In this document: piece after piece, positions 14,414-15,296 of the stretch
Layout of the letters: every line of letters starts with the position of its first letter
Numbering within the stretch: the first letter of the stretch is position 1
Source of the DNA: an uncultured Lachnospiraceae bacterium
GTDB taxonomy: Bacteria; Bacillota_A; Clostridia; Lachnospirales; Lachnospiraceae
Direction of reading: 5' to 3'
Assembly: GCA_910585355.1 (NCBI GenBank)
Contig: CAJUDN010000003.1
Span: 41,705 to 57,000 of the forward strand
Length of the DNA: 15,296 bases
Translations under genes and position numbers: made by a program
Notes under the pieces: model-generated
Seen by the model: the letters and a program-made list of their open reading frames with translations, nothing else
Database searches by the model: none
What the model was told of the DNA's origin: nothing

Positions 14414-15296
14414 ATGGCAACCATGAGAGATATTAAACGCAGGAAAGCCAGTATTGAAAGTACCGAGCAGATTACCAAAGCCATGAAACTTGTTGCCACT
14501 GTCAAGCTTCAGAAGTCCAGAACCAGAGCAGAGAATTCCAGACTGTATTTTAACATGATGTACCGGACGATTCAGGATATGTTGAAAAAATCCGGCGGGA
14601 TCGAGCATAAATATCTGAAGGCGGGAGACTCTCCTAAAAAAGCCGTTGTGGTGATTTCCAGTAACCGCGGCCTGGCCGGAGGATATAACGCCAATATGGT
14701 ACGTCTTGTGACCGGAAGCGGGATTCCTGCGGAGGATGCAAAGATCTTTGCCGTGGGAAAGAAGGGCCGGGACGGATTATCCAGAAAAGGATATGAGATC
14801 ACGAAGGATTATTCTGAAGTGATCAACGAGCCCCTGTATTCCGATGCCATGCAGATCACCAGTGAGCTTTTAAAGCTCTTTGAGAACAACGAAATCGGGG
14901 AAATTTATCTGGCATATACGGCCTTTAAAAATACGGTGAGCCAGGTTCCCACTTTCATGAAGCTCCTCCCGGTGGATTTGAGCGCGGCAGGCTTGAAGGA
15001 CGGCGGGGAAGAAACAGAGGGCCTTAAGCCGGATCTTCTCCTTATGAATTATGAGCCGGATGAAAGCGAGGTTCTGGATGCAATCATCCCCAAATATCTG
15101 AGCAGTCTGATTTATGGGGCATTCCTTGAGGCAGTGGCCAGTGAAAATGGCGCAAGAATGACGGCCATGGATTCGGCTACCAATAACGCCGAGGAAATGA
15201 TTGCAAAGCTGTCCCTGCAGTATAACCGTGCAAGACAGGGTTCCATTACCCAGGAACTTACGGAGATTATTGCAGGTGCCAATGCGATTGAAGGAT
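14414..15296 (+). CDS. atpG: ATP synthase F1 subunit gamma (3' end cut by window edge)
   Basis: The frame is open for 294 codons to the window edge. It begins MATMRDIKRRKASIESTEQI, with KAMKLVATVKLQKSR, and ends in SITQELTEIIAGANAIEG, the conserved C-terminal helix of the central rotor shaft, so only a few codons should be missing. N- and C-terminal helices form the coiled coil inside the alpha-beta head, and residues about 75-220 form the Rossmann-like globular part. AGGTGA lies six bases before ATG 14414, 15 bases after atpA. atpD and atpC are expected next. Confidence 0.95.
   Translation, partial: MATMRDIKRRKASIESTEQITKAMKLVATVKLQKSRTRAENSRLYFNMMYRTIQDMLKKSGGIEHKYLKAGDSPKKAVVVISSNRGLAGGYNANMVRLVTGSGIPAEDAKIFAVGKKGRDGLSRKGYEITKDYSEVINEPLYSDAMQITSELLKLFENNEIGEIYLAYTAFKNTVSQVPTFMKLLPVDLSAAGLKDGGEETEGLKPDLLLMNYEPDESEVLDAIIPKYLSSLIYGAFLEAVASENGARMTAMDSATNNAEEMIAKLSLQYNRARQGSITQELTEIIAGANAIEG

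Overview
The window looks like a chromosomal segment from a Gram-positive anaerobe of the Clostridia, most probably Lachnospiraceae. Grounds: strong AGGAGG-type ribosome sites, several TTG starts, an F-ATPase operon of the order atpZ-I-B-E-F-H-A-G, a c subunit with sodium-binding residues, Ktr potassium transport, a C_GCAxxG_C_C protein and an AbgT carrier. The taxonomic placement is inference from gene content. There is no prophage, transposase, CRISPR array or rRNA.

Layout. 1-192: the 3' part of tRNA-His, its terminator, then a structured spacer ending in a second terminator. 191-694 (-): a flavin-binding PNPOx-like (Pyridox_ox_2/NimA-type) protein. 695-1285: a dispersed two-hairpin repeat (copy A), two terminators, tRNA-Gln on the minus strand, and divergent promoters. 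1286-1756 (+): a C_GCAxxG_C_C protein, convergent with an AbgT-family transporter (1770-3311, -). 3312-3563 is the divergent regulatory region between abgT and a two-gene unit: a membrane-anchored, catalytically degenerate NERD-like protein and a PepT-like M20 metallopeptidase. A peptide or aminoacyl-glutamate carrier divergent from a peptidase suggests uptake followed by cleavage. 5421-8260 (+): ktrB-ktrA-HAD phosphatase, followed by a small tandem duplication, repeat copy B and a strong terminator. 8461-8984: a gene-free stretch with a good promoter and a long hairpin-rich leader for a small lipoprotein (8985-9560). 9561-9978: a terminator, a possible gene remnant on the minus strand, AT-rich DNA and the atp promoter. 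9979 to the end: the atp operon, cut inside atpG a few codons before its expected end; atpD and atpC should follow outside the window.

Most genes are housekeeping or ordinary accessory. The least explained material is non-coding: the approximately 99-nt two-hairpin repeat, in which changes keep the stems pairable, and the leader of the lipoprotein, where a promoter-overlapping motif is repeated in direct and inverted form. I saw no convincing new multi-gene defence or biosynthetic system.
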